This document shows positions 13,138 through 25,389 of a stretch of 64,000 nt of DNA, piece after piece; position 1 is the first letter of the stretch; each line of letters opens with the position of its first letter. Under the pieces are notes generated by a model, which ran no database searches, was not told where the DNA came from, and saw only the letters and a list, made by a program, of their open reading frames with translations. Origin of the DNA: Atrina japonica (Eukaryota; Mollusca; Bivalvia; Pterioida; Pinnidae); the NCBI GenBank assembly GCA_030159075.1, contig BROG01000128.1:1262001-1326000 (forward strand). Direction: 5' to 3'. Made by a program: the position numbers and the translations under genes.

Positions 13138-14103
13138 GGGTCCTGGCACCATAAAACTTGAGAATTACTCAAGTCTAAAATTCTTACTGAACTTTGGCAA
13201 AACCTGAAATATGACTGACAGAGCAGCCCATGTTGAGAACATTCTTATACTTGATTAAAGTTTCATAATGCCGCTACCTGGGCCCAAGACCATAAACAAA
13301 GAAATTTCTTAGACAAATTTTATTCTGAAAAGTCAAGAATTTACTCATCTACATGTAAGTAAAAAGTGAAAACTCACAGACCATAAAATGACTTTAGAAA
13401 TTTCTCAACTGAGGTAAGATTGTCAAGGGGCAGTGTAAATCTCGTCCAGGACATATGTCCAAATTTATGTCTTGATTCATGTAACTTCGATGTTTGAACA
13501 TTATTCTTAATATAATCTATGATTAATTATTTAATAACCGACCAAGAGGAATAAAACACGTTAAAATTTAAGTTGGTAGCACATTTTCTGGCATAAAAAG
13601 GGAAATTGTTATATAAATTTTTCAAAACATTAAAAAACGTCTTGTAAAATGCAAGTACATGACCAAAGTCAATAATTTATACATATAATATATATTATGT
13701 ATATAATATATGATATTCAAGATACATGTAAATTATTATTCATTAGATAAGATAAATGACTCGGAACATACACTGGGGCACATATACTGGACTAAATTTA
13801 CACCGTCCCTTTTGTTAATGTAAACAAAAGTCGTATGACCAAAACAAGCCAACAGAGAAAGAGGTGTTGGTCTCCTAAACCTATTTCGCTCAAATAACAC
13901 ATTGTTTTCGACAGCCAAAGGATTAACCATGTCCCGAAATACTCTAGGACGACAATGACAATTGCATTTGCGTTTATTTATCTAGAGGCGAACATAGGGG
14001 GCAGCCATTTTCACTGTTAAGATTTACTTAAGTCTGCTACATGCCATACTTAAGTATTTTATCACTTGAGAAAGAAATTTGTCTTAGAATTTCTTTATGG
14101 TCC
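13138..14103 (-). mobile_element. PIF/Harbinger-like element relic
   Basis: Inverted arms: gggcccaagaccataaac...agaaatttcttagacaaa at 13280 face gtcttagaatttctttatggtcc at 14080-14103. A further terminus, gggtcctggcaccataaaac, at 13138 matches one at 61739-61752. Inside, on the minus strand, a fragment reads PRVFRDMVNPLAVENN then LFERNRFRRPT, which resembles the start of Harbinger nuclease-type transposases (RVFRDRxNPL...RFRF), by family memory. The DDE domain is absent. The nesting of the two termini is unresolved. Confidence 0.45.
13736..13960 (-). pseudogene. Harbinger transposase N-terminal fragment
   Basis: The 64-codon frame starts at a Met within PRVFRDMVNPLAVENN and stops after SFILSNE. 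The first 30 residues or so resemble the N-terminus of Harbinger nucleases; the rest does not continue into the catalytic domain. Bounded by the inverted arms of the surrounding element. Could alternatively be chance similarity, since only about 30 residues are informative. Confidence 0.4.
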
Positions 14104-14286
14104 ACAACTTTACCCGAGTTTACCTCGTCATGAATATTCATAAGACTCATTTATGATCTTGACTAGCATAACTATTGTGTCAGATACAAGTGAATGAAAG
14201 ATGTGTATCGGGATGTACAAAGGGTGGGGAAATGTCGAGAAACAGAGGTGAACTATCTACAAGACATAATTACCTTTCAGAGCTAA

Positions 14287-14740
14287 ATAAAAACAGGAAA
14301 ACATGACAGTATTAACAGTGAGCAGATCAAAATCATAACAGGAACACATGACAGTATTAACAGTGAGCAGATCAAAATCATAACAGGAACACATGACAGT
14401 ATTAACAGTGAGCAGATCAAAATCATAACAGGAACACCTGACAGTATTAACAGTGAGCAGATCAAAATCATAACAGGAACACCTGACAGTATTAACAGTG
14501 AGCAGATCAAAATCATAACAGGAACACGTGACAGTATTAACAGTGAGCAGATCAAAATCATAACAGGAAAACATGACAGTATTAACAGTGAGCAGATCAA
14601 AATCATAACAAGAACACGTGACAGTATTAACAATGAGAAGATCAAAATAATAACAGGAACACATGACAGTATTAACAATAAGCAAATCATAATAATAACA
14701 GGAACACCTGACAGTATTAACAGTGAGCAGATCATAATAA
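14287..14740. repeat. 45-bp minisatellite, 10 copies
   Basis: Unit ttaacagtgagcagatcaaa then atcataacaggaacacatgacagta. 45 is a multiple of 3 and the unit lacks stops in two minus frames, giving 142- and 150-codon frames with 15-residue periods. No start context, splice sites or codon-type substitution pattern supports coding. Confidence 0.93.
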
Positions 14741-15013
14741 AATCATGCTTGTTATTTGTGATTTTTTTAAAGAGATATCACGACCTGAATTTAACAATAA
14801 TTCTTAGCATGACTGTGGGACTGGTGTGTGTGTTGGGGGGGGGGGGATTTACATAAAAACCTCTTTATCACGTATTTAGAGTAATTTACCCCACACATAA
14901 ATTCCAACATAGTGCATGGTTGACTATAATTGATACTTTTTACACATCACAACAGACTAGTTCAAGTCAATAGTTACATGTGGTGAATAAACATTTTGGT
15001 TGCAAAAATAACG

Positions 15014-16027
15014 AGGGGCCCATGAGCCACATCGCTCACCTGAACTGTGTTGATATCTAACAAATATGGGAATCTCAAATTTACAAATTATTTTTACACT
15101 CCTTAGGAGTGGAGGAGACTTAAAAATGAATGAAAATGACAAAGCTGGGAAAGATGTCATAAACAAAATTAGTTTTCCATTTTATTTCAAAAACAGGGAA
15201 TTGAATCATACATCCATAAAAATCACTCAGATGCAATTAGTTTTCCAGCAGTTCTGGAGAAGATTTTTAAAGAGGGGTACCCCTAGGCCTCTTTTGCTCC
15301 ATCCTGGATTCACCCCTGGGCTGATCTGGCCGAAATTAGTAACCGTTAACTTAGCAGAGGACTTTGAGTACTTACTTCCTATAAAGTTTCATAAAAATCC
15401 CTTCAGTGGTTTTGGAGAAGAAGTTGAAAATGTGGAAAAATACCAAACCCCCCCCCCCCCTTCATTTTTGCAGTTTAAAAAAATTCATAAAACATTAAAA
15501 AAAATTAATTTCAGCAAATTTTTTTCAGGAAAGCATTTATCTACCAAACCACAGGTAAAACACATTAAAATAAATGCATTATAATGAATAATAACGGAGA
15601 AAATCAAAGAAATGATACAAAAATGAATGAAAACTACAAAGTCTAAAAAGACGTCAAAAACGCATCAAAAATTTATTTTTTAGGATTTGAATGAAATTAA
15701 CAATCTTGAATTATGCATCTATGTAGATCACTCAGATACAGTAAGTTTTTCAATTTATACAATGGTTCTGGAAAAAAGATTTTTAAAGAGGGATATTCCC
15801 TGGGACCTCTTTTGCCCCACCCGGATCCACTCCTGAGCCAATCGGGCTGAAATGTACAAATTTGGTAGAGGACCTTGAGTACTAGCTTCCTATAAAGTTT
15901 CATCAATACCCCTTCAGCAGTTTTGGAAAAGAAGACGAAAATGTGAAAAGTTTACAGAAGGACGGATGGACAGACAGATGGACAGACAGACGACAGACAA
16001 AAGGCGATCAGAAAAGCTCATTTGAAC
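15014..16027 (+). mobile_element. Helentron-like element, second family (hairpin plus CTAA end)
   Basis: Starts ggggcccatgagccacatcg; contains two related blocks about 510 bp apart (gttctggagaagatttttaa near 15253 and gttctggaaaaaagattttt near 15766, each followed by a cctcttttgc...tataaagtttcat block). Ends with repeated ggacagacag, then hairpin tgaacctttggttca and ggtgaaCTAA, immediately followed by an AAT microsatellite. This end is a frequent motif in bivalve intergenic DNA. The 172-codon plus frame inside is not a gene. Confidence 0.6.
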
Positions 16028-16048
16028 CTTTGGTTCAGGTGAACTAAC

Positions 16049-16095
<47 letters not shown>

Positions 16096-16118
16096 TAATA
16101 ATAATGATGATAATAAAA
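16028..16118. repeat. (AAT)n microsatellite
   Basis: About 28 AAT units with minor interruptions, directly at the CTAA end of the preceding element. Confidence 0.95.
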
Positions 16119-16156
16119 CCATATTTCATCCTTTGTAAAAAAAAACAAACAAACGA

Positions 16157-17450
16157 AATCCCAGAGGGATCTTGGTGCCCACCATCGAATGTTCTTCATT
16201 TGATCTATGACAGACTGTTCTTTTCTCTTATTTTGTGGCTTAACAATGTATTTGAACTAAAACCTAAATATCTGTCAAATGCTTTCTCACAAGATTATAA
16301 CAATACCAAATATAAACTGCTATAATCCAAGATAGCTTAACCATACCTGTCAACTTCTAAAAGTGAAAATGCTGGTTGTGACCTGTATTGAGTAAAACTA
16401 ACATTACACATAATAATATCTCTCTCTGGGCCCTGATTTGATATCAAATGTAGCAAAGTGTATATTTCAGTCATGTGGCAGTACTCTACATACACTACTG
16501 AATGTGTTTTCCCATAACAATCAATAATATATATGTTTAAACAGAGGATCTGTGAAGGGTTTTTATGTTATAAGTAAAAATATAAATTTCAAGGGGTGGG
16601 CAAGAACACCCCATATGACCCAATGATCATACCAATGAATGTGTCTACCCATAACAAATAAGAAATACATGGCTCAGTGGTAGATGATATAAATGATTTT
16701 CAAGAAATACATAATAAACTTTAATTGTCAAAATCCAAGACGGCCACCTGGCAGCCATTTTGTGATCCGACACACCTGAAAATGTACACTGCACAACTAA
16801 ACCTCAAGGAAAACCAATATATTAAATTCAATAAAGATCCCTTAAGTATTTTCTGAAAAATAGCGATAATAAACTTTAAATGTCAAAATTCAAGATGGCC
16901 ACCTGGCAGCCATTTTGTGATCTGAACCACCTGAAAATGTACACTGCACAACTAGACCTCACGGAGAACCTATATATAAAATTTCATAAAGATCCCTTCA
17001 GTACTTTCTGAGAAATAGCGATAACAAACTTTATTTGTCAAAATCCAAATTGGCCACCTGGCAGCCATTTTGTGATCTGAACCACCTGAAAATGTACACT
17101 GCACAACTAGACCTCACAGAGAACCTATATATAAAATTTCATAAAGATCCCTTCAGTACTTTCAGAGAAATAGCGATAACAAACTTTAATTGTCAAAATC
17201 CAAGATGGCCATCTAGCAGCCATTTTATGATCCAACCCACTTAAAAATGTACTTTGCACAACTAGACCTCAAGGAGAACCTATATGTCAAATTTCATAAA
17301 GATCCATTCAGTGCTTTCTGAGAAATGGTGATAACAAACTTGATGGCAACATGGCAGTGATAACAAGATGTGTTTAAGGACGGACAACGTACAACGGACC
17401 ACGGACGAAGAGTGATAAGAATAGCCCGCCATCTGTTCATGGTGGGCTAA
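16157..17450 (+). mobile_element. Helentron-like element with 155-bp tandem core, copy B
   Basis: Same family as 2714-3905: left palindrome gaaatcccagagggatcttg, a shared flank (gacagactgttcttttctct), four to five core units (marker phrase at about 16738, 16892, 17047, 17202), right hairpin gcccgccatctgttcatggt then gggCTAA. Confidence 0.65.
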
Positions 17451-17793
17451 CAAAAACCCACATCTAATGGTGAACAATATATGTCCTAGGTCAAGCAGAA
17501 ATAGTCAGTTGAAAGAAATTTGTAAAACTCTCAGCAGAAAAGAAATACAATCTCCTGATGATAAAAGGATTCTCCAGTTTCATCATTTTAAAAAAAAAGG
17601 TGGACTGGTCTTTCAGAATTTAGCTATTTATATTTACATACAGACTGTTATTTCTTTCAATGCAAGTAAACATACTGGTTGCATTTATATTCAATGCTTG
17701 GCACACAGCTGTTACATCATCCCCCTCCTTGAAAAGTCAATTTCGCATCCACCTGACTGAAGATTCACAGAAAATGGTAATATATATAAATAC
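17451..17793. other. Anonymous spacer
   Basis: No repeat or coding signal recognised. Confidence 0.4.
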
Positions 17794-17923
17794 AAGGATT
17801 GTTTTTCATTTTTTTGAAAAACATGGAATACACATGCAATGACTCATGGGAAAAAATTCAATTTTTTTCATGAGTCATTGCATGTATATTCCATTTTGTT
17901 CAAACAATTAAAAAACAATCCTT
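17794..17923. mobile_element. Palindromic MITE, AAGGATTGTTTTTCA ends, copy 1
   Basis: Near-perfect hairpin about 130 bp long: aaggattgtttttcattttt at the left and its complement at the right end, with atgcaatgactcatg mirrored by catgagtcattgcat at the centre. Right flank TA. Related to 45198-45329 and 51689-51842. Confidence 0.8.
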
Positions 17924-18352
17924 AAATCAATCCAGGAGTAAAGATTATATAGTTTTAAAACAGTAAAATGAAGCAAAAATGAGGTTAGCTATGACACAGA
18001 AAACAAATGTCAGCTACATAAAAACACACTAAGAAATTCTAACAATGGTGAACCATTCATGCCACAATTGTTTTTTTTGTAAATACTTTTACATACCAGG
18101 ACCTAGTCACCTATTAGTTTAATTTTATTCAACTTTAAGTTAAATCTAACAATATACATATATTGTGCAACTGGGTTCTCTGGTACATACAATCAGTTTT
18201 AATTTGGGGAAGATAAACTTACAAATTCAGACTTTTGCAAAACTAAAATCACAAATCGGGTATTCACCAATATATCTGAACTGGTGAGAATGAGGTGAAA
18301 TAAAATATCCACAAATTATATGTTACTTACAGTATCTAATTCAAGCCTACGC
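17924..18352. other. Anonymous spacer
   Basis: AT-rich, no feature recognised. Confidence 0.4.
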
Positions 18353-18535
18353 TGATGTCATTGTAAGTGTTTGATTTATACAGTATATTTGCCTAGTTGA
18401 TGTCATTGTAAGTGTTTGATTTATACAATATATTTGCCTAGTTGATGTCATTTTAAGTGTTTGATTTATACAATATATTTGCCTAGTTGATGTCATTGTA
18501 AGTGTTTGATTTATACAATATATTTGCCTACCGTA
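18353..18535. repeat. 45-bp minisatellite, left part (interrupted by a pogo-like element)
   Basis: Four units of gatgtcattgtaagtgtttg / atttatacaatatatttgcc / tagtt. The last unit stops at ttgccTA, where the transposon begins; the unit resumes with TAgttgatg at 20279. Confidence 0.95.
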
Positions 18536-20280
18536 TGTATTCGCCTATAAGTCGATTCACCTATAAGTCGGAGGTAGACTTTGGGCCTAAATTCTTGGGA
18601 TTTGCCGTTGACCCGCCTATAAGTCGGTGTGAAAAAACGATGAAATGCATCAAGTGAAAAAAATTGTTGGCGATCTTTATTAAAGAAAACATCAGTCTTG
18701 TCATCAAACATGTTTAAAAAAACGAATAATATGCACTCGTCTTCAGAAACATGTCTAGAATATGACGAATACGGCATCTATCTAAACAGTGCTGGGAATA
18801 AAATGTCATGAAAATTGATATTACCGGTACTTCTTTTTTTAATACACGCATCTATTCCATATCAATAAAAGTTATTTTATAATTATATTTTTGTTGTATT
18901 TTGTCACAAAATTAATATTCCCGATGTAGTTCACTTTTCCGATACGCTCTACTAACGTTTATTTACCCGCCCTACCTGTTCATGTGCCGAATCAGGAAGA
19001 GTCTTGAAGCTGATTAAAATTGAAAACGGACCAATCCCGGACACGCATTAAAATTGGTTATGTAGTTAATTATCTGCCAAGCACGTGTTACCTGTCGTAT
19101 TAACTTGAAATTAAGTGAACAATCTATGATACCCGTTTGATCTATTGTTTTCTGTAAATGTCCTCTATATTACAATTTAATCACGTGTGTACACAAGTGT
19201 TTTGACACGAGAACCTAACCCATTGTTTGATAATTACAGTCGCAGTAAACTGGCGCTTATGTAGACATTATGCCCACAGTATCTATGGTTTCTTGTTTTT
19301 ACAGTATAGTTTGAGTAAAGGTGTTATTCAAAGTATTTATAGTTTTACTTTTCTGACTGATAGCGTGTAGTGAAGTTCGTAAATTTTGAGAGGAAAAAAT
19401 TGAACGATAGTTCTAACATCATGTCTAAACGCAAGAGAAATGCATACGATGCAGAATTTAAACTTAAAGTAGTGGAATATGCAGAGAAATATACCAACGC
19501 TGAGACTGAGAGAAATTTCTCTATAAAGAAAAATTGATTCGTGACTCTCTAAAAAAAGGGCCCTACAACGTGAAAAAATTGAAAATTCGAAAAATTGATT
19601 CGTGACTGGCGATCTAAAAAAAGGGCCCTACAGACTGTGAAAAAATCTATTAAGAAAATAAGACACAATCCTTCGCCTAATGCTGAGTTAGAGAAAGATC
19701 TCAGTGTGTGGATCACAGAATTAAGGCAGCAAGGTTTTATTGTGACGAGAAATGCCATCCGCATTGAAGCACTGACTCTGGCAAAAAATAAAATACTTAA
19801 ATATGATATTTTTTGTTTCTTCGTATCATACTTTTAAAATCTAGGTCTGTTCATGAATTCAGTCCGTTTCCGTTTTTAGTAGTATAACTTACTTCTGGTT
19901 ATGTCTTTTAAAAATGACAGCTGATTGAAGTGGAACATGTGCATGTACTTTAGACAGCCTAGATGGATATTTACATTAAATATCTTAAAACAGCTATGTA
20001 GATCTACGTATTTGAAATAAAAACAAAAACAAGGTACATTCAATATCACTTCATTATCGAAGACAACGTTGTAGTACTTTAACTTATACTTACCGATGAA
20101 ACTTGACCAACCGGTAAGACATTATCCCGGTCACAGACACAGGTTTTCACAACTTACCTTTGGCAAAATAAGGTCTAACTTTTTGCCTACACACTAGGAC
20201 TCGACTATAAGTCGGTACCCTCCTTTGAGATCGTAATTTTGCTCCAGAAAATCCGACTTATAGGCGAATACATACGGTAG
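18534..20280 (+). mobile_element. Pogo-like DNA transposon, internally deleted, with intact TA duplication
   Basis: Long near-perfect TIRs: ccgtatgtattcgcctataa at the left, and the reverse complement of the same at 20255-20278, with further ataagtcg copies inside both ends. It is flanked by TA on both sides. Removing the element and one TA restores a perfect 45-bp repeat unit, so this is a true insertion. It encodes a broken pogo-type DNA-binding domain (19421-19837) but no DDE catalytic domain, so it is non-autonomous. Confidence 0.88.
19421..19837 (+). pseudogene. Pogo-like transposase N-terminus (CENP-B/Psq-type HTH), broken
   Basis: ATG at 19421 opens MSKRKRNAYDAEFKLKVVEY, a typical start for pogo/Jerky-like HTH domains (R-x-Y-x-x-E-F-K-L-x-V-V). 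The frame stops after 38 codons at 19535. A roughly 75-bp imperfect duplication follows (aaaattgattcgtgact and aaagggccctaca occur twice, at about 19530-19567 and 19591-19632). Beyond it the domain resumes as IRDWRSKKRALQTVKK, then a second helical segment NAELEKDLSVWITELRQQG. The frame ends at 19837 where the catalytic region should begin. So the gene is broken by an internal duplication and by loss of everything C-terminal. Confidence 0.8.
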
Positions 20281-22521
20281 TTGATGTCATTGTAATTTTG
20301 ATCCATACAATATCCGTTGATGTCATTATAGGCGAATTTATACAATATATTTGCCTAGTTGATGTCGTAAGTATTTATACAATATATTTGCCTAGTTGAT
20401 GTCATTGTAAGTGTTTGATTTATACAATATATTTCCCTGGTTGATGCCATAAGTGTGATGTCAATTGCCTAAGTTGATGTCATTGTAAGTGTTTGATTTA
20501 TACAATATATTTGCCTAGACGTCATGAAGTGTTTGATTTATACAATATATTTCCCTGGTAATTGTGTGTTTGATTTATACAATATATTTTGCCTAGTTGA
20601 TGTCATTGAAGTGTTTGACATTGCCTATGTCATTGTAAGTGTTTGATTTATACAATATATTTGCCTAGTTGATGTCATTGTAAGTGTTTGATTTATACAA
20701 TATACAGTTGATATTGTAAGTTTGATTTAAACAGTAGTTTGCCTATGTCATTGTAAGTACAATATATTTGTAGTTGATGTCATTGTAAGTGTTTGATTTA
20801 TACAATATATTTGCTGGTTGATGTCCTTGTAAGTGTGATTTATACAATCCTAGTTGATAAGTGTTTGATTTATACAATATATTTTCCTGGTTGATGTCAT
20901 TGTAAGTGTTTGATTTATACAATACCTAGTTGATATCATTGTAAGTGATTTATACAATATATTTGCCTAGTTGATGTCATTGTAAGTGTTTGATTTATAC
21001 AATATATTTGACTAGTTGACGTCATTGTAAGTGTTTGATTTATACAATATATTTGACTAGTTGACGTGATTTATACAATTTCCCTGTTGACGTCATGAAG
21101 TGTTTGATTTATACAATATGCCTAGTTGTTGTCATTGTAAGTGTTTGATTTATACAATATATTTGCCTAGTTGATGTCATTGTAAGTGTTTTTGATTTAA
21201 CAACATATTTGCCTAGTTTGTCATTGTAAGTGTTTGATTTATACAATATATTTGCCTGTTTGATGTCATTGTAAGTTTTGTATACAATATATTTGCCTAG
21301 TTGTTCATTGTAAGCGTTTATATACAATATATTTGCCTAGTTGATGTCATGGTAAGTGTTTGATTTAAACATATTTGCCTAGTTGTTGTCATTGAAGTGT
21401 TATTTATACAATATATTTGCCTAGTTTGATGTCATTGTAAGTGTTTGATTTATACAATAGTTTGCCTATTGATGTCCTTGTAAGTGTTTGATTTCATTGT
21501 TTGCATAGTTGATGTCATTGTAAGTGTTTGATTTATACAATATATTTGCATAGTTGATGTCATTGTAAGTGTTTGATTTATACAATATATTTGCCTAGTT
21601 GATGTCATTGTAAGTGTTTGATTTATACAATATATTTCCCTGGTTGATGTCATTGTAAGTGTTTGATTTATACAATATATTTGACTAGTTGGCGTCATTG
21701 TAAGTGTTTGATTTATACAATATATTTCCCTGGTTGATGTCATTGTAAGTGTTTGATTTAGACAATATATTTGCCTGGTTGATGTCATTGTAAGTGTTTG
21801 ATTTATACAATATATTTGCCTAGTTGATGTCATTGTAAGTGTTTGATTTATACAATATATTTTGCCTATTTTGTCTTGTAGTGTTTGATTTTATACAATG
21901 TCCTAGTTGTCATTGTAAGTGTTTGATTTATACAATATATTTGCCTGTTGATGTCATTGTAAGTGTTTGATTTATACAATATATTTGCCTGGTTGATGTC
22001 ATTGTAAGTGTTTGATTTATACAATATATTTGCATAGTTGATGTCATTGTAAGTGTTTGATTTATACAATATATTTCCCTGGTTGATGTCATTGTAAGTG
22101 TTTGATTTATACAATATATTTGCCTAGTTGATGTTTGATGTTTGATTTATACAATATATTTGCCTAGTTGATGTCATTGTAAGTGTTTGATTTATACAAT
22201 ATATTTGCCTAGTTGATGTCATTGTAAGTGTTTGATTTATACAATATATTTGCCTAGTTGATGTCATTGTAAGTGTTTGATTTATACAATATATTTGCCT
22301 AGTTGATGTCATTGTAAGTGTTTGATTTAAACAATATATTTGTCTAGTTGTTGTCATTGTAAGTGTTTGATTTATACAATATATTTGCCTGGTTGATGTC
22401 ATTGTAAGTGTTTGATTTATACAATATATTTGCCTAGTTGATGTCATTGTAAGTGTTTGATTTATACAATATATTTGTGATGTCATTGTAAGTGTTTGAT
22501 TTATACAATATATTTGCCTAG
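20279..22521. repeat. 45-bp minisatellite, right part, with a degraded left half
   Basis: Same unit as 18353-18535. From about 21490 to 22521 the units are near-identical and regularly spaced at 45 bp. From 20290 to about 21480 many units carry irregular small deletions, often several per unit. The array stops about 20 bp before a SINE tail (22540). Minus-strand frames with MTSTRQIYCINQTL periodicity are artefacts of a 45-bp unit free of stops. Confidence 0.93.
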
Positions 22522-22534
22522 AATTTTAATTGGT

Positions 22535-22740
22535 TTGAATTGTGTTTTATGACACATTTAACAACTTTTCAGTCACATGATGGCCGCCAGTTTGTAATGG
22601 TGGAGAGGAGAACCCAGTTACAATGTACCAGGGAAGATATCACTGACCTTCCATAAGCAACCTAGCGAATTTTCACACAAAATCAACGCAGGTTCCAGCA
22701 GGACTCGAAGCTGCAAATCCTGGAGTGTGTGACATTTATG
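22535..22740 (-). mobile_element. tRNA-Ser/Leu-like SINE family, copy with truncated head
   Basis: gtgttttatgacacatttaa, acttttcagtcacatgatgg, tggtggagaggagaaccca, caggttccagcaggactcga. Minus sense; ends before the A-box end. It adjoins the 45-bp array on its 3' (low-coordinate) side. Confidence 0.7.
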
Positions 22741-22802
22741 TAAACAATCTGTACATCTGGGTCTCTAGGAGTTAAGTTAGACATGTACCAGGAACGAACA
22801 GC

Positions 22803-23000
22803 ATGCCACCGTGGCCGAGTGGTTTGAGCATCCTAATTTAAACCATGAAATTTCCCACGTCTAGTCAATGTGGGTTTTGAGTTCCTCTGAAACCTAAGCT
22901 GACTTTGCGAGAATGTTTGCCAAGTTATATGTTGAAGGGAAGACACCTTCCCAGGTACCTTGTAACCAGGTTCTCTCCATCATCAGACAGGCAGAGTTTT
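22803..23000 (+). mobile_element. tRNA-Ser/Leu-like SINE family, plus-sense copy
   Basis: Perfect A box tggccgagtgg at 22813 and a B-box-like ggttttgagttcc near 22873, then cctaagctgactttgcgaga, tttgccaagt, ggtaccttgtaaccaggttc: the family body read in sense. It sits head to head with the minus copy at 22535-22740. Confidence 0.7.
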
Positions 23001-24109
23001 CTCTTATGCATGATTTCTGTGTCTTTAATGCATCAAATATTTTCAGGATGCAAAACATAAATTTTAATGAGTTCCAAGTATGCATTAAAAACTCAGTATT
23101 TTTTTTAAGTTGAGACTGAAAATGTGTGCCTTTGTTTTCATGTATTTTCTTTAATTTCATTGACTTGGGGACTCACAAATTTAAGAAAGGACTCAGGAAT
23201 TTTGTTCTTGTCGGTCCCTGGGACTTTCTAAAATAACACTGATAAAATAAACCTTGAACAGGTGGCATAAAATACCACTGAAAAAATACAACCACACAAA
23301 ACCAGGAACTAATACTGTATATACCGGTATACAAATTTTGAGTAATGACCTCAAACTGCTTTACAGATATCAGAGGAGAGACGTAATATGACAACATAAA
23401 ATACACCCACGTCTAACATCTAATCAATTATTACTTCATAGTATGCAAGTTTTATCTGTACTCAAGAGTTTTGTGTTTCTTTGTATTTCTTTGTATCCCA
23501 GCCGTACAGGTACAGCTGTCACACAAAGATATAATTGACTGATTACAAAATGTCTGCCTTCACATCAGAAAATTTGCTACTTATTTGATGAGTCAGCTTC
23601 TATGTTGACATGTTGTAAAGTGAATTTGGAATAGATTAATGTTTAATTATACATAGAGTTGACCGCAAATCCTGATTTATTTCAAAGCACGAAAAGCCAA
23701 TACATATTGACTAGATAATTCATTATTTTTATATTCATCTCTAGGGTGATCTTCCATTCAAATTGTTCCTATAACTATCTATTTCAATAACATAACTGGG
23801 ATTGGATTAGTTTTAATGACACAGACTGTACATCCTACATAAACATGATTAATATTTCACAACAACAATATTACATGTATACCCCTGCATATAAATTATA
23901 AGTAAATAGATGCATTGTTTGTTAAACAAATGTACATGACTCACTAGAGCAAACACCTTTATTGTACATGAATTTTAACAAAACACATGCATCCTATGCT
24001 GAAAAAATGTTGGTGTCAACATTATAACTATACATCCAAAAAGATAGCTAGAGATTCACTGGAATTATCATCTTTTCTTTAAAAGGATGCATCATTATTA
24101 TCTTACAAT
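23001..24109. other. Anonymous intronic sequence
   Basis: AT-rich, no array, TIR pair or coding signal recognised. Confidence 0.4.
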
Positions 24110-24690
24110 TGGATAGATATCAGAACACTTGTTACTGTCCTATTATCAAAAATATTTGAAAACCTGTTACTATCTTTAGACAAAAAAACATTTCAGTTAC
24201 TATCTGATCATCAAAAAGGTTTCAGAGCACCAGTTACTATCTGATCATTAAAAATGTCTCAGAGCACTTATTACTATTTGATCATAAAAAAGGTTTCAGA
24301 GCACCTGTTACTATCTGATCATCAAAAAGGTTTCAGTGCACCTGTTCCTATCTGATCATCAAAAAGGTTTCAGTGCAATAGTTACCATCTGATCATCAAA
24401 ACGGTTTCAGAGCACCTGTTACTATCTCATCATTAAAAAGGTTTCAGAGCACCTGTTACTATCATATCATCAAAAAGGTTTGAATATCTGTTACTATCTG
24501 ATCCTCAGAAAGGTTTCAGATCACCTGTTGCTATATGATCATCAAAATGGTTTCAGAGCACCAGTTACTATCTGATCATCAAAAAGGTTTCAGCACACCA
24601 GTTACTATGTGATGATCAAAAAGGTGTGAGCACCTATTACTATTTGATCATCAAAAAGGTTCCAGAGTACAAGTTACTACTAAATCATTT
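24110..24690. repeat. 37-bp minisatellite, about 15 copies
   Basis: Unit tcagagcacctgttactatc then tgatcatcaaaaaggtt, with substitutions and short deletions toward the ends. Confidence 0.92.
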
Positions 24691-25383
24691 GAAATTTTTT
24701 TATGGAGTTTATATTTCACAAATGATCCAATATGTCAGGGCTTGTTCAACATTTGAACATTTCATATACTGAGGTAAAGTACTCACTGACAAATTATTGA
24801 CACACATATATTGAAAACCGCATTTGAGGTCAATGTTCTGCAAATTTTACGGTCAGTATAATACTCTGTTTCACTAACTGTTCGATGGCAGTTGTTGAGA
24901 CGTCTGTACCAATTGTGACTAAGATTCTTTCCTCATGTATTTCATTTGGATTTGACTGTGGACTCAAGTCCTTACTACTGCAGCATAGCTTATGTTTTCT
25001 TTGTCATCATGCTGCATAGATACAAGATTTTAACGCTCCCAAATCAATCTTACTATTAGCATCTTAAACCTATATTTTCACTAACACTGTCAAATTTAAT
25101 TATGTCTCCTATTACTTTGTAAATATTTCTTTTCACATTATTTCACTCTTAATAAATTCGATTTGTGTGTTTTCCCCATCACATTCTGGGATTCAGAATC
25201 ATCGAATTTGTTTATGGAATGTTAACTATACCATACATGTATGCTATCTGGTATGAATTATTACCCAATTATGACATGAATGGTCTACAGTAACCTTAGA
25301 CTACAATATAAAACTAGCAAATCACCAAATCACTTATCAATTGCACTGAACAAAAATAACAATGAGATAAATTTTTTAATTAA
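24691..25383. other. Intronic sequence next to the PX-domain exon
   Basis: No repeat recognised. It lies just downstream (in gene sense) of the donor site of the exon at 25390-25518. Confidence 0.4.
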
Positions 25384-25389
25384 ACTTAC

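Larger units (their letters stand above)
1..25389 (-). other. Probable downstream intron of the phospholipase D gene (open at the window edge)
   Basis: Minus-strand donor GTAAGT sits at 25384-25389. No exon carrying the rest of the PX domain was found down to base 1, so the interval is most simply one intron of at least 25.4 kb. A very short or diverged exon could have been missed. The repeats inside it are listed separately. Confidence 0.55.

Noticed and set aside
13736..13930. Further exon of phospholipase D on the minus strand
   Set aside because: The sequence does not fit the PX or PH region and lies inside inverted arms; a Harbinger-like fragment fits better.
14257..14735. 142- and 150-codon minus frames with 15-residue repeats
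   Set aside because: Produced by a 45-bp unit divisible by three and lacking stops; two frames are equally open and no start or splice context exists.
15066..15584. 172-codon plus frame
   Set aside because: Lies inside a dispersed Helentron-like element and includes its low-complexity tracts.
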